A stretch of DNA of 64,000 nucleotides. Origin: Marinobacterium lutimaris. Its GTDB lineage: Bacteria; Pseudomonadota; Gammaproteobacteria; Pseudomonadales; Balneatricaceae. The position numbers and the translations under genes were made by a program. Location: assembly GCF_900108065.1 (NCBI RefSeq), contig NZ_FNVQ01000002.1, positions 620,001 through 684,000 on the forward strand. Direction: 5' to 3'. Shown in pieces: positions 39,344 through 48,000 of this stretch. Position 1 is the first letter of the stretch. Every line of letters starts with the position of its first letter. The notes below the pieces were generated by a model, which worked only from the letters and a program-made list of their open reading frames with translations, had not been told where the DNA came from and ran no database searches.

Positions 39344-39700
39344 TCAGATCGCCATGTTCATTATATCTTCGTACGCGCTAACCAGCCGGTTGCGCACCTG
39401 AGTCATCGCCTGAAAAGAAACCGAAGCTTTTTGCGCCTGGATCATCACCTGCGGCAGATCCACGCTGGGGTCACCCAGCTCATAGGCTGTTCTTAACCGG
39501 GAGGCTTCCGCCTGGTGATTGTTGACCTGATCGATCGCCATCTTCAGCAGGTCGCCAAATTCGCTCTTCTCGGTCGCGTTGACCTGATTTGGCGACTGGA
39601 CCGGGTTCGGCATATCGATCTGACGTACGCCCTGCTGTGCCTGAGCCCTGAGCTCACGCATCTGCGCCAGAACGCCGTTGATGTCGGCTCGATCGACCAT
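39344..39700 (-). CDS. fliE: Flagellar hook-basal body protein FliE
   Basis: Rod-MS ring adaptor. Of 118 residues, the C-terminal half (FGDLLKMAIDQVNNHQAEASRLRTAYELGDPSVDLPQVMIQAQKASVSFQAMTQVRNRLVSAYEDIMNM) is the conserved FliE domain. ATG at 39700 with a strong GGGGGAG Shine-Dalgarno. It is the first gene of the long fli operon and has its own likely promoter. Confidence 0.96.
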   Translation of the reverse strand: MVDRADINGVLAQMRELRAQAQQGVRQIDMPNPVQSPNQVNATEKSEFGDLLKMAIDQVNNHQAEASRLRTAYELGDPSVDLPQVMIQAQKASVSFQAMTQVRNRLVSAYEDIMNMAI

Positions 39701-39732
39701 AACTCCCCCTGCCCGAGCGGCAATATTTTGAC

Positions 39733-39760
39733 ATTATAGGCTGAACACCTTGCACATCAA
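39733..39760 (-). promoter_or_regulatory. Sigma-70-like promoter of the fliE operon
   Basis: The minus strand has TTGATG, a 16-bp spacer and a perfect TATAAT, about 33 bp upstream of the fliE ATG. No correctly spaced sigma-54 element was found here, although fliE is sigma-54 dependent in Pseudomonas. A terminator lies upstream (39834-39860), supporting a new transcription unit. Confidence 0.5.
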
Positions 39761-39833
39761 GCTCATCGACTCGCGAAAGCGACAAATAAACGTCACCTCA
39801 GCGCGAAAAGCCTGACCCAGATTGGATTAAAGC

Positions 39834-39860
39834 AAAAACCGGACCAAATGCCCGGTTTTT
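39834..39860. terminator. Intrinsic terminator after the exonuclease gene
   Basis: AAAAACCGG (39834-39842), a 9-nt loop and CCGGTTTTT (39852-39860) form a perfect 9-bp stem with T-runs on both strands. On the minus strand it follows the exonuclease operon and precedes the fliE promoter. Confidence 0.8.
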
Positions 39861-39863
39861 TTT

Positions 39864-39952
39864 ATGGGAGGCACGACGGCGTGCCGATTCAAGCTGGCAC
39901 GGCGGTCTTGCAATGCACCAGCGGGTGATCGCGGCGGGGCGCAGTTCCGCCA
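39864..39952. repeat. REP-like palindrome pair
   Basis: A plus-orientation unit (about 39864-39887) contains GCACG-ACGG-CGTGC and ends in CGTGCCGA. A degenerate minus-orientation unit (about 39928-39952) reads GCGCCCCGCCGCGATC on the minus strand. Both fit the pattern GTAGGAGCGGCGCCCCCGCCGCGA seen best at 58920. The layout, and part of the spacer, match the cluster at 51503-51630. Confidence 0.6.
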
Positions 39953-39961
39953 GATAACGAC

Positions 39962-40591
39962 CTAATGCGTGCTGGTGGGCGCCTGACCGTGCTTGAGGCG
40001 GACATACATCAGCGCCACGGTGATGGCGTCGCCCAGCGCGGTATGGCGCTGAATGATCGGTATATCCAGCTTGCTGGCGATGGTATCGAAGCGCAGATCC
40101 ACGTCGCCGCCTACGTGCTTCCACTTGATGATGTCGTGATAGACATGGGATAGCTCGATCGACTTGTTGGGTAAACCGAAGCCGTATTTCGGCCGCAGGA
40201 ATTTATCGATCATGCGGATATCGTAATTCACGTAATAACCGAGGATCGGCCGATTGCCGATAAACGCCAGCAGCTTGTCCAGCGCCTCGTCGAGTTCTAT
40301 GCCATCACTGAGATCGGTGGCGCGGATCTTATGTACCTTGATCGATTCCCCGGTCAGGCTTGCCGGCGGCTTAAGACGGATATCCAAGCGGTCGCTGGTC
40401 TTTACCTTTTGCCCCTTGATACGCACCGCGCCGATGGAGAGGATCTCGGCCTTGGACACATCCAGACTGGTCGTTTCACAGTCCAGAGAAACCACCTCAT
40501 CTCCGCTGTAAGACTCGAAAAGTTCTGCCCATGGGCCATTTTTATGGACTCGGCGCTCCTGCAAGCGCCGGATGGTTCTTGGAATTATCAT
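39962..40591 (-). CDS. DEDDh-family 3'-5' exonuclease (DnaQ-like)
   Basis: Probable 3'-5' exonuclease resembling the DNA polymerase III epsilon subunit. The catalytic residues are visible: Asp37 and Glu39 (SLDCETTSLD), a middle Asp124 (YVNYDIRMIDKF), and His183 with Asp188 (HTALGDA). Length 209; a short basic leader precedes the domain. It lies 6 bp downstream of the cNMP/CBS gene, so the two are co-transcribed. The same pair lies beside an acetate symporter in Pseudomonas. Substrate unknown. Confidence 0.88.
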   Translation of the reverse strand: MIIPRTIRRLQERRVHKNGPWAELFESYSGDEVVSLDCETTSLDVSKAEILSIGAVRIKGQKVKTSDRLDIRLKPPASLTGESIKVHKIRATDLSDGIELDEALDKLLAFIGNRPILGYYVNYDIRMIDKFLRPKYGFGLPNKSIELSHVYHDIIKWKHVGGDVDLRFDTIASKLDIPIIQRHTALGDAITVALMYVRLKHGQAPTSTH

Positions 40592-40597
40592 GAAAGA

Positions 40598-42415
40598 TCA
40601 GCCTCCCAGGTGGTAGCGGAGTGACAGGTGTTTCTTAAAGCCCTTAACGATCTGCAGAGCGTCCCGCAGCAGGTCGCGCTCCATCTTGTTGAGCTTGTGC
40701 AGTTCGATCAGGTTAGGGGTCGGATCAAAGCCATCGTCGCTCTCTTCGACGCGGCGAATCTGCTGCCTCAGACGCAGCTGGATGAACAGAGATAACGCCT
40801 CGGATATATCCTTGCCGTTCTGCTCCTGGAGCTGCCCCGCATCCACCAGCGCCTGAATGCGCTCATACGTGTTGGTGGCGAGAATACGCTGCTCCAGCGC
40901 GAGGGTGCGGATGCCATGCACGATGGGAAAGATCCCGCCCTTCTTGATATCCAGCTCGCCCTTGTCGCGCAGGTTACCGAAGAAGGTCAGCGGTGTATCG
41001 AACTCGATAGCGGCCTTGGCAAAGTGAGAAAAGAACACATCGTTATTGCGCAGGTGGCGCAGAAACCAGTTTCTCGCCACCTTGTACAGCGCCTGATTAC
41101 CGGCCACTGGCTTCGCATCCACGGCGATCGCCAGATTCATCTGCGCTTCGCCTTCGCAGCTTTCGGCCCAGTCGTTAAGCTTCTGGGTCCAGTCGCCCAC
41201 GGAGTTCACCCACTGCGGGTTGGACACCATGATATTGCCCGGGCAAGGCGGGAAACCGAAGGAGATCAGGGTTTCGCTGAAACGATTCATTGTGGCCTGC
41301 ATATCCTTCCAGGAGAGACCATCACGAAAGATCAATGCGTTGTCCTGGTCGGTTTTCATAATCTGCTCACCGCGTCCCTCGGAGCCCATCACGATCAGGC
41401 AGACATGAGGCTGCATATCGCTGGGAATCGTCAGATCAAACAGCTTGGCGATGATGCGGCCATTCATCGCCGCCAGCAGATCCATGGTGAAGCGGATCTT
41501 CACACCGGTAGAGATCAGCGCCTTGATCAGATCGTGCAGACCCTGGGCCGCTTCTTTCAGCTCACCGATGGAGGAGGCGCGTTCGATACGCAGGCCGATC
41601 ACATGGGAATGGCTGGAGAAGTAGCTGAGCACATCGGTCAGCTCGACGATACCGACCATCTGCTGGCCGGACATGACGACCACACGCTCGATCTGCTGCT
41701 GCGTCATGGTAATCAGAGCGTTGAACAGGTAATCCTCGGGGTCGGCCGTCACCAGGCGATACGAGGCGATCTGGGAGACATCGCTATCCAGGGGCATCTC
41801 TTTCAGTACAACCGCATCCAGCAGGTCGGTGCCGGTGACCATGCCATAGCGACCGCCCTTACGCGCCAGCACACAGTCCGCCTTGTGCTCCCGCATCAGG
41901 CGGGTCGCATCGCGGATGCTGGTACCCTCTTCCACCACCAGCGGCTCACGCACGGTGGCGCTGCTGATCTTGGAAAGCATGAACTCAGCCATATCCTGGT
42001 TACGGCTGTGCTGCTCGACTAGCTCGCTTTTGGCGCTGAAATTCTGCTGGAAGTAATCGGCGAACAGGGCGTTACTCTGAATCAGCTCCACCAACACCTG
42101 GGTCGGCAGGATATGACAGATCGTCTCCTCTTCGGCGGTAAAGTCGTGAATCGCCCGACCTCTCAGGGATGACCAGCCACCGAAGTAGTCCTCGTTCTGG
42201 TAGTGCACATAGATGTGCTGTTCCTCATCGGCGCCCTCACTCTCGCGAACCCGCCCCTTGAGGATGATATAAACACCTTCCGGCGCCTCGCCGGCGGTAA
42301 TGATCTTCTCGCCCTGCTGGTAGTATCCCAGGTCAAGACTCGCTTCTACCGTCGCCTGCTCCTGGGGCGTCAGCAGACTGAACGGGATGTTATCCATCTT
42401 GAATGAATCGGACAT
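40598..42415 (-). CDS. cNMP-binding/CBS/DUF294 nucleotidyltransferase protein
   Basis: The 605-residue cytosolic protein has four modules. A cyclic-nucleotide-binding-like beta barrel is at about 10-135 (GEKIITAGEAPEGVYIILKGRV). Two CBS motifs are at about 150-275 (VEEGTSIRDATRLMREHKADCVLA; ALITMTQQQIERVVVMSGQQMVGIVEL). A DUF294 nucleotidyltransferase-like domain has MGSEGRGEQIMKTDQDNA (343-360; Asp356 and Asp358 are the probable metal ligands, as in GlnD). A DUF294 C-terminal domain follows. The substrate is unknown; a nucleotide-sensing role in acetate or sodium-symporter control is inferred from its place beside actP. Confidence 0.88.
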   Translation of the reverse strand: MSDSFKMDNIPFSLLTPQEQATVEASLDLGYYQQGEKIITAGEAPEGVYIILKGRVRESEGADEEQHIYVHYQNEDYFGGWSSLRGRAIHDFTAEEETICHILPTQVLVELIQSNALFADYFQQNFSAKSELVEQHSRNQDMAEFMLSKISSATVREPLVVEEGTSIRDATRLMREHKADCVLARKGGRYGMVTGTDLLDAVVLKEMPLDSDVSQIASYRLVTADPEDYLFNALITMTQQQIERVVVMSGQQMVGIVELTDVLSYFSSHSHVIGLRIERASSIGELKEAAQGLHDLIKALISTGVKIRFTMDLLAAMNGRIIAKLFDLTIPSDMQPHVCLIVMGSEGRGEQIMKTDQDNALIFRDGLSWKDMQATMNRFSETLISFGFPPCPGNIMVSNPQWVNSVGDWTQKLNDWAESCEGEAQMNLAIAVDAKPVAGNQALYKVARNWFLRHLRNNDVFFSHFAKAAIEFDTPLTFFGNLRDKGELDIKKGGIFPIVHGIRTLALEQRILATNTYERIQALVDAGQLQEQNGKDISEALSLFIQLRLRQQIRRVEESDDGFDPTPNLIELHKLNKMERDLLRDALQIVKGFKKHLSLRYHLGG

Positions 42416-42600
42416 CGGCCTCGCACCTCTCCTCGCACCGCTGCATCAAACCCGTCCGGTATAACCCGGCTCTTGTTGTTTTGTTCTTTTCAGCTGGATC
42501 ACGCCAGTTTTTTCCAGCCGCCACATCGAACGGCAATCCATCAAATATAGAGGCTGGAAAACCCTTGCGTTGGAAACTCTCGCTAATAAAAAGCGCTCGT

Positions 42601-42640
42601 TAGTAAAAAGGGCACGCCAACTTCCGCCGGCGCGCCCTTT
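42601..42640 (-). terminator. Terminator after actP
   Basis: On the minus strand AAAGGGCGCGCC, a 10-nt loop and GGCGTGCCCTTT form a 12-bp stem with one G-T wobble, followed by TTACTA. It is 25 bp after the actP stop. The 249-bp gap to the cNMP/CBS gene also holds two adjacent similar 17-mers (CTCGCTAATAAAAAGCG and CTCGTTAGTAAAAAGGG) at 42574-42612; nothing else is recognised there. Confidence 0.75.
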
Positions 42641-42664
42641 CCGCTTTTACCTACTGATCAGCGA

Positions 42665-44443
42665 TCAGTGAGAGTGTGCTGCACCAGCGCCACGCGGGAT
42701 ACGGATATCCTCAACGATATGCTGGATTTCAGCCGGCGGCGGCGCAGTCACTTTGGAGATAACAGTGGCTACGACGAAGTTCAGGATCATACCAACGGTA
42801 CCGAAACCTTCCGGAGAGATACCCATGAACCACTGATCGGAAGAACCGCCCATGAACTTGAAGTAGATGATGTAAGCCATGGTAGAGACCAGACCCACCA
42901 GCATACCGGTCACTGCGCCCTGGGTATTCATACGGGTATTGAAGATACCCATGATGATCGCCGGGAACACCGAAGATGCCGCCAGACCGAAGGCCAATGC
43001 CACCACCTGAGCCACGAAGCCCGGCGGGTTGATACCGAAGTAACCGGCCACCAGGATTGCCACGACCGCCGCAAGACGTGCGTACATCAGCTCCTGTTTG
43101 TCGGTGATATTCGGGTTGATGGTCTTCTTCATCAAGTCATGCGAGATCGAGGTCGAGATTACCAGCAGCAGACCCGCCGCGGTGGACAGTGCCGCCGCTA
43201 CCGCACCCGCGGCCACCAGGGCGATGACCCAGTCAGGCAGCTGCGCGATTTCCGGGTTAGCCAGTACCATGATGTCGCGGTCAACGTAGACTTCGTTCAC
43301 GCTGTCGGACGCATTGGTAGTGATACGCTGCATGTTCGGATCGCCGTTGACGTTACCTTCACCGAAGGCTGGCTTGCCGTTGAACGCGTTACCCGCTTCG
43401 TACTTGACCTTGCCATCGCCGTTCTTGTCAGCCCAGGCGATAAGGCCTGCAGCTTCCCAGTTTTTGAACCAGCTCGGCATTTCAGCATATTCAGTACCCG
43501 CGTTATCCGGACCGTTAATGGTCTGAATCAGGTTTACACGACCAAAGCCGGCAACACCCGGTACGGAGGTGTACAGAATCGCAATGAACAGCAGCGCCCA
43601 ACCAGCGGAGATACGCGCATCCTTAACTCGCGGCACGGTGAAGAAACGTACGATTACGTGCGGCAGACCCGCAGTACCGCACATCAGAGCAGCGGTGAAG
43701 AAGAACATATCCAGCGTGGACTTGGTGCCCGCGGTGTACTGCGCAAAGCCCAGTTCCTGAGACAGCTCGTTCAGCGTGGTCAGTACCGACTTACCGTTAT
43801 CCAGGGTTGCACCCAGACCGGTCTGCGGCAGGAAGTGTCCGGTTACCTGCATAGACAGGAAGATCGCCGGCACCATGAACGCCAGGATCAGTACGCAGTA
43901 CTGCGCCACCTGGGTGTAGGTAATACCTTTCATACCGCCGAGTACGGCGTAGAAGAACACGATCGCCATACCGATGATAACGCCGGTATTGATATCCACG
44001 TGCAGATAACGGGAGAACACGATACCGACACCACGCATCTGGCCCGCCACGTAGGTGAAGGAGATAACGATGGTACAGATAACCGCGATGGTACGCGCAG
44101 TGTTGGAGTAGTAACGGTCACCGATGAAGTCAGGCACGGTGAACTTACCAAACTTACGCAGGTAAGGCGCAAGCAGCATCGCCAGCAGCACGTAACCACC
44201 GGTCCAGCCCATCAGGTAAACCGCACCGTCGCGTCCGATGAACGAAACGATACCGGCCATGGAGATAAACGATGCAGCGGACATCCAGTCAGCGGCAGTC
44301 GCCATACCGTTAGCCACCGGCGGTACACCGCCACCAGCCACGTAGAACTCTTTGGTGGAACCCGCACGCGCCCATATCGCGATAGCGATATACAGTGCGA
44401 ACGACCCCCCGATAAACAGGTATGTGAGCAGATCAAGACTCAT
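42665..44443 (-). CDS. actP: Acetate/solute:cation symporter of the SSS family (ActP type)
   Basis: Sodium:solute symporter, about 13 membrane helices, probably importing acetate. The N-terminal YVAGGGVPPVANGMATAADWMSAASFIS is the family signature and contains ion-site residues. Between helices near 300 and 405 is a soluble insert with an EF-hand-like loop, DKNGDGKVKYE (339-349). Length 592. ATG at 44443, 28 bp downstream of its small-subunit gene. A CrbR-like dyad and the sensor kinase lie upstream, supporting acetate as substrate. Confidence 0.88.
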   Translation of the reverse strand: MSLDLLTYLFIGGSFALYIAIAIWARAGSTKEFYVAGGGVPPVANGMATAADWMSAASFISMAGIVSFIGRDGAVYLMGWTGGYVLLAMLLAPYLRKFGKFTVPDFIGDRYYSNTARTIAVICTIVISFTYVAGQMRGVGIVFSRYLHVDINTGVIIGMAIVFFYAVLGGMKGITYTQVAQYCVLILAFMVPAIFLSMQVTGHFLPQTGLGATLDNGKSVLTTLNELSQELGFAQYTAGTKSTLDMFFFTAALMCGTAGLPHVIVRFFTVPRVKDARISAGWALLFIAILYTSVPGVAGFGRVNLIQTINGPDNAGTEYAEMPSWFKNWEAAGLIAWADKNGDGKVKYEAGNAFNGKPAFGEGNVNGDPNMQRITTNASDSVNEVYVDRDIMVLANPEIAQLPDWVIALVAAGAVAAALSTAAGLLLVISTSISHDLMKKTINPNITDKQELMYARLAAVVAILVAGYFGINPPGFVAQVVALAFGLAASSVFPAIIMGIFNTRMNTQGAVTGMLVGLVSTMAYIIYFKFMGGSSDQWFMGISPEGFGTVGMILNFVVATVISKVTAPPPAEIQHIVEDIRIPRGAGAAHSH

Positions 44444-44471
44444 GGTGAGCGTCCTTCGTATTTATTTATTG

Positions 44472-44732
44472 TTATTCGTGAACGTCATACTTCTCGTCGA
44501 GCTTGTTCATGCTGAACACGTATGCCCAGATCAGCCCGAGGAAGACGAAGATTGCACCCTGCTGAGCAAACCAGAACCCCAGCGGGAAGCCGAAGAACTG
44601 AATCTGATCGAGAGCGTCAACGAAGAGGATGCCGCATCCGTATGACGCGACGAACCAGATCGCCAGGTAGGTCATGATGATTCGCAGGTTTTCCTTCCAG
44701 TACGCCTGCGCACTGCTGTTGTTGCTAGACAT
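44472..44732 (-). CDS. DUF4212 sodium/solute symporter small subunit
   Basis: The 86-residue protein has two membrane helices (about 16-38 and 51-73) and the family segments YWKENLRIIMTYLAIWF and GFPLGFWFAQQGAIFVFLGLIWAY. Such proteins are encoded directly before ActP-like symporters and are thought to be their small subunits. It heads the minus-strand symporter operon. ATG at 44732 with GGATGG nearby. Confidence 0.9.
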   Translation of the reverse strand: MSSNNSSAQAYWKENLRIIMTYLAIWFVASYGCGILFVDALDQIQFFGFPLGFWFAQQGAIFVFLGLIWAYVFSMNKLDEKYDVHE

Positions 44733-45047
44733 GGCACCATCCTATCTATTGTTTTTATTTCAGTTGGTGGAAGCAGACAGGCTGAATCTAACAAAGGAGT
44801 CGCAAGATAAAATCCCCGACTTTAGTCGGATTCATAGTGTCGACAATCCAATCCCCAGCGCCGCAACTACCGCGCCAGTAGCATCAATCACAGATTAGAT
44901 GTCGATCTGGTCAAAAAACAACCTAGACCAAGGTCTTACGATATGTAGGGCTTTGCACTCAGGCTTGTTTCGCGACAGTCCCCAGGCAGACCTTGGCGAG
45001 TTACACTGTGTGCCATATTCACGTTGAACAGATTGGAAATTGTCGAC
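44733..45047. other. Divergent control region between symporter operon and sensor kinase
   Basis: This 315-bp gap codes for nothing recognisable. It contains the TAGAC-type dyad at 44924-44937 and a small hairpin CCGACT-TT-AGTCGG at 44816-44829. A weak plus-strand promoter for the kinase (TTGGCG, 17 bp, TATTCA) lies at 44994-45022. A possible weak minus-strand -10 (TAATCT, 44897-44892) for the symporter operon places the dyad near -45. Confidence 0.6.
44924..44937. promoter_or_regulatory. Candidate operator TAGAC-CAAG-GTCTT (actP/kinase control region)
   Basis: Dyad with perfect inner arms AGACC/GGTCT. On the minus strand it shares the 13-mer AGACCWW[TG]GTCTA with the acs dyad at 54554-54567. 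Proposed as the site of the LuxR-type acetate regulator; inference. Confidence 0.5.
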
Positions 45048-48000
45048 ATGTTATCGGGCTGGACCATCATACTGATCTCCCTCGCCTACCTGTGCCTGCT
45101 GTTCGGGCTGGCCTACTACGGCGATAAAAGCGATGCGGGTAAAAAGTGGGCGAGCAATCCGGTGGTCTACTCCCTGTCGCTGGCGGTGTACTGCTCTTCA
45201 TGGACCTTTTACGGCGCGGTAGGCCGGGCTGCGTCCACCGGCTGGGAGTTCATGGCCACCTACCTGGGCCCGGTGCTGGTGTTTCTGCTGGCGTGGAGAG
45301 TGATCGAGAAGATCATCCTGATCAGCAAGCAACAGAACATCACCTCGATCTCCGACTTTATCTCCTCCCGCTACGGCAAGAGCCAGAGCCTGGCGGTGCT
45401 GGTCACGCTGATCGGCGTACTCGGCACCATTCCCTATATCGCGCTACAGCTGAAAGCGGTGGCGATCAGTTACAACGCCCTGGCGCCAGGGGCCACCGAG
45501 GCGCTCAGTAAGGGCAGCGACACCGCTCTGTTCGTGGCGCTGGCGATGGCGGTATTCGGCATACTTTTCGGCACCCGCCATATCGACGCCACCGAACATC
45601 ATGAAGGCCTGGTACTGGCGGTCGCCTTCGAGTCGATCATCAAGCTTACCGCGTTTCTGTCGGTGGGCCTGTTCGTCACCTTCGGTCTGTTCGGCAGTCT
45701 CGATACCATGCTGCACAGCCTGCAGAGCCAGCTGGTGAACAACCCTAACTTCACCGCACCGCTGGGCGACAGTTTTTTGACGGAGATAATTCTCGCCTGT
45801 GGCGCGGCGATCTGCCTGCCACGTCAGTTTCACGTCACCATCGTGGAGAACACCCGCAACCGTAACCTGCGCACGGCGCGCTGGCTGTTCCCGCTCTACC
45901 TGATACTGCTGTCGCTGTTTGTGCTGCCCATCGCCACTGGCGGCATCATGTTCTTCGGCCCGAATAGCGCCGATGCGGATATCTTTGTCTTGCTCCTGCC
46001 GCTGGTTGGCGGTCATGAATATCTGGCCACCTTCGCCTTTATCGGTGGCCTCTCCGCCGCAACCAGCATGGTCATCGTTGCCAGCATCACCCTGGCCACC
46101 ATGGTGTGTAACGATATCGTGATGCCGGTGCTGCTGAGGATCCCGCGACTGCGGCTGGCGGAAGCCGCAGACCTGGGCGCACTGCTGCTACGGGTACGCC
46201 GCATCACCATCGTCACACTGCTGCTGCTCGGCTACTTCTATTACCGCATTCTCGGCGATCAGGGTTCGCTGGCGTCATTCGGTCTGCTGGCCTTTGTCGC
46301 CGCCATTCAGTTCCTGCCCGCCATCCTCGGAGGTATCTACTGGAAACGTGGTAACCGACGCGGCGCCCTGGCTGGACTGAGCGCCGGGTTTCTGCTCTGG
46401 GTCTATACCCTGGTTCTGCCGGCCATGCAGTCCGCACATCTGATTCCCACTCAGCTGCTGCCGGGCTGGGACACTCCCTTCTGGGCGACACCAACTTCGC
46501 TGTTTGGGCTGCAATTTTTTGACCCTCTGACCCATGGCGTAATCTGGAGCCTGAGCATCAACCTGCTGCTCTACATCGCGGTGTCCATGCTCACCAACCA
46601 GCGTCTGGTGGATCGCATCCAGGCCAGCGCATTCACCAATGTGCACACCAAGCATTTTGCCGAACCCGGGCGTATGACGCGCCAGGTTTCCGTGGGCGAT
46701 CTGCAGATGCTGACTGAGCGTTTCCTCGGCATCAGCCGCACCCAGCACGCCTTTACCACTTACGCCCTGCACCGCGGTGAAGACCCGGCCCTGCCCGGCG
46801 CCAAGGCGACACCGGAGCTGATCCAGCACACCGAGCGTCTGTTGGCCGGCGCCATCGGCTCCTCCTCCGCCCGCATCGTGATGGACTCGACCCTGCGCGG
46901 CAAGGAGATGGAGATCGGCGATGTGGTGGCAATTGTCGATGAGGCCTCCCAGGCACTGAGATTCAGCCGCTCTCTGCTGCAATCAACCATCGAGAACATT
47001 AGCCTGGGCATCAGCGTGGTCGATCAGAACCTGCGCGTGGTGGCCTGGAACCAGCGCTATATCGATATGTTCAATTACCCGGAAGGGCTGGTCTGCGTGG
47101 GGCGCCCTATCGAGGAGATCTTCCGCTATAACGCCGTGCGCGGTGAATATGGCCTCAGCAACGGCCCACTCGACGACCAGGTCGCCGAACGCCTGGCGGT
47201 GATCAGCTCCGGCGAGCCGCACGCGTTTGAACGCTACCGCCCCGATGGAACGGTGCTGGAGGTGCGCGGCAACCCCATGCCCAACGGCGGTTACGTCAAC
47301 ACCTACATGGATATCACCGAGCATAAGCGCACCGAAGAGGCACTGCGTGAGAGTGAGCAGAACATCCGTGTCTACACCGATAACGTGCCGGTACTGATCG
47401 CCTACCTGGACCCGGACCGCAACTTTCTGTTCGTTAACAAGGCCTATGCCGATACCTTCGGTATCGACCGCCACACTATCGCCGGCACCCCCTCACGCGC
47501 GATTCTGCCGCCGGACGAGCATGAACATCGCCACCACTATATTCGTAAGGTGCTTAACGGCGAGCGCCAGCGCTTTGAAACCCGCATGCCCACCAGAGAT
47601 GGCTCTGAGCGCTATGCCGAGGTGACCTATATTCCCCATGTCGGCGAATACGGCGACCTGCTCGGCTACTTCACGCTCTACCAGGACATCACCGAACGCC
47701 GTAAGGCCGAGATCGCGCTGCAGGAAACCAACGAAAACCTGGAGCAGCGCGTGCGCGAACGTACCCACGCCCTGTCGGTGGTCAATAAGGAACTGCGCAA
47801 GGAGAACACCGTACGTGCCCTGATGGAGGATGAGCTGCGCCAGGCCAAGTCCGATGCAGAGGCCGCCAACCTGGGCAAGACCCGCTTCCTTGCCTCAGCC
47901 AGCCATGACCTGCTGCAGCCTTTGAACGCCGCTCGGCTGTTTACCTCAGCGCTGGCACAGCAGTCCCATGAACCGGAAACCACCCAGCTGGTCAGCAACC

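Noticed and set aside
39724-39737. Sigma-54-like TGTCAAAATATTGC before fliE
   Set aside because: Spacing between the -24 and -12 parts is one base short and the GG of the -24 is missing; the overlapping TATAAT promoter fits better.
40916-42022. Plus-strand 368-codon open frame over the cNMP/CBS gene
   Set aside because: Shadow frame, His/Gln-rich, with no ribosome site.
42668-44515. Plus-strand 615-codon open frame across actP
   Set aside because: Antisense shadow of a well-supported symporter gene; its translation is rich in His, Arg, Gln and Asp with no family features.
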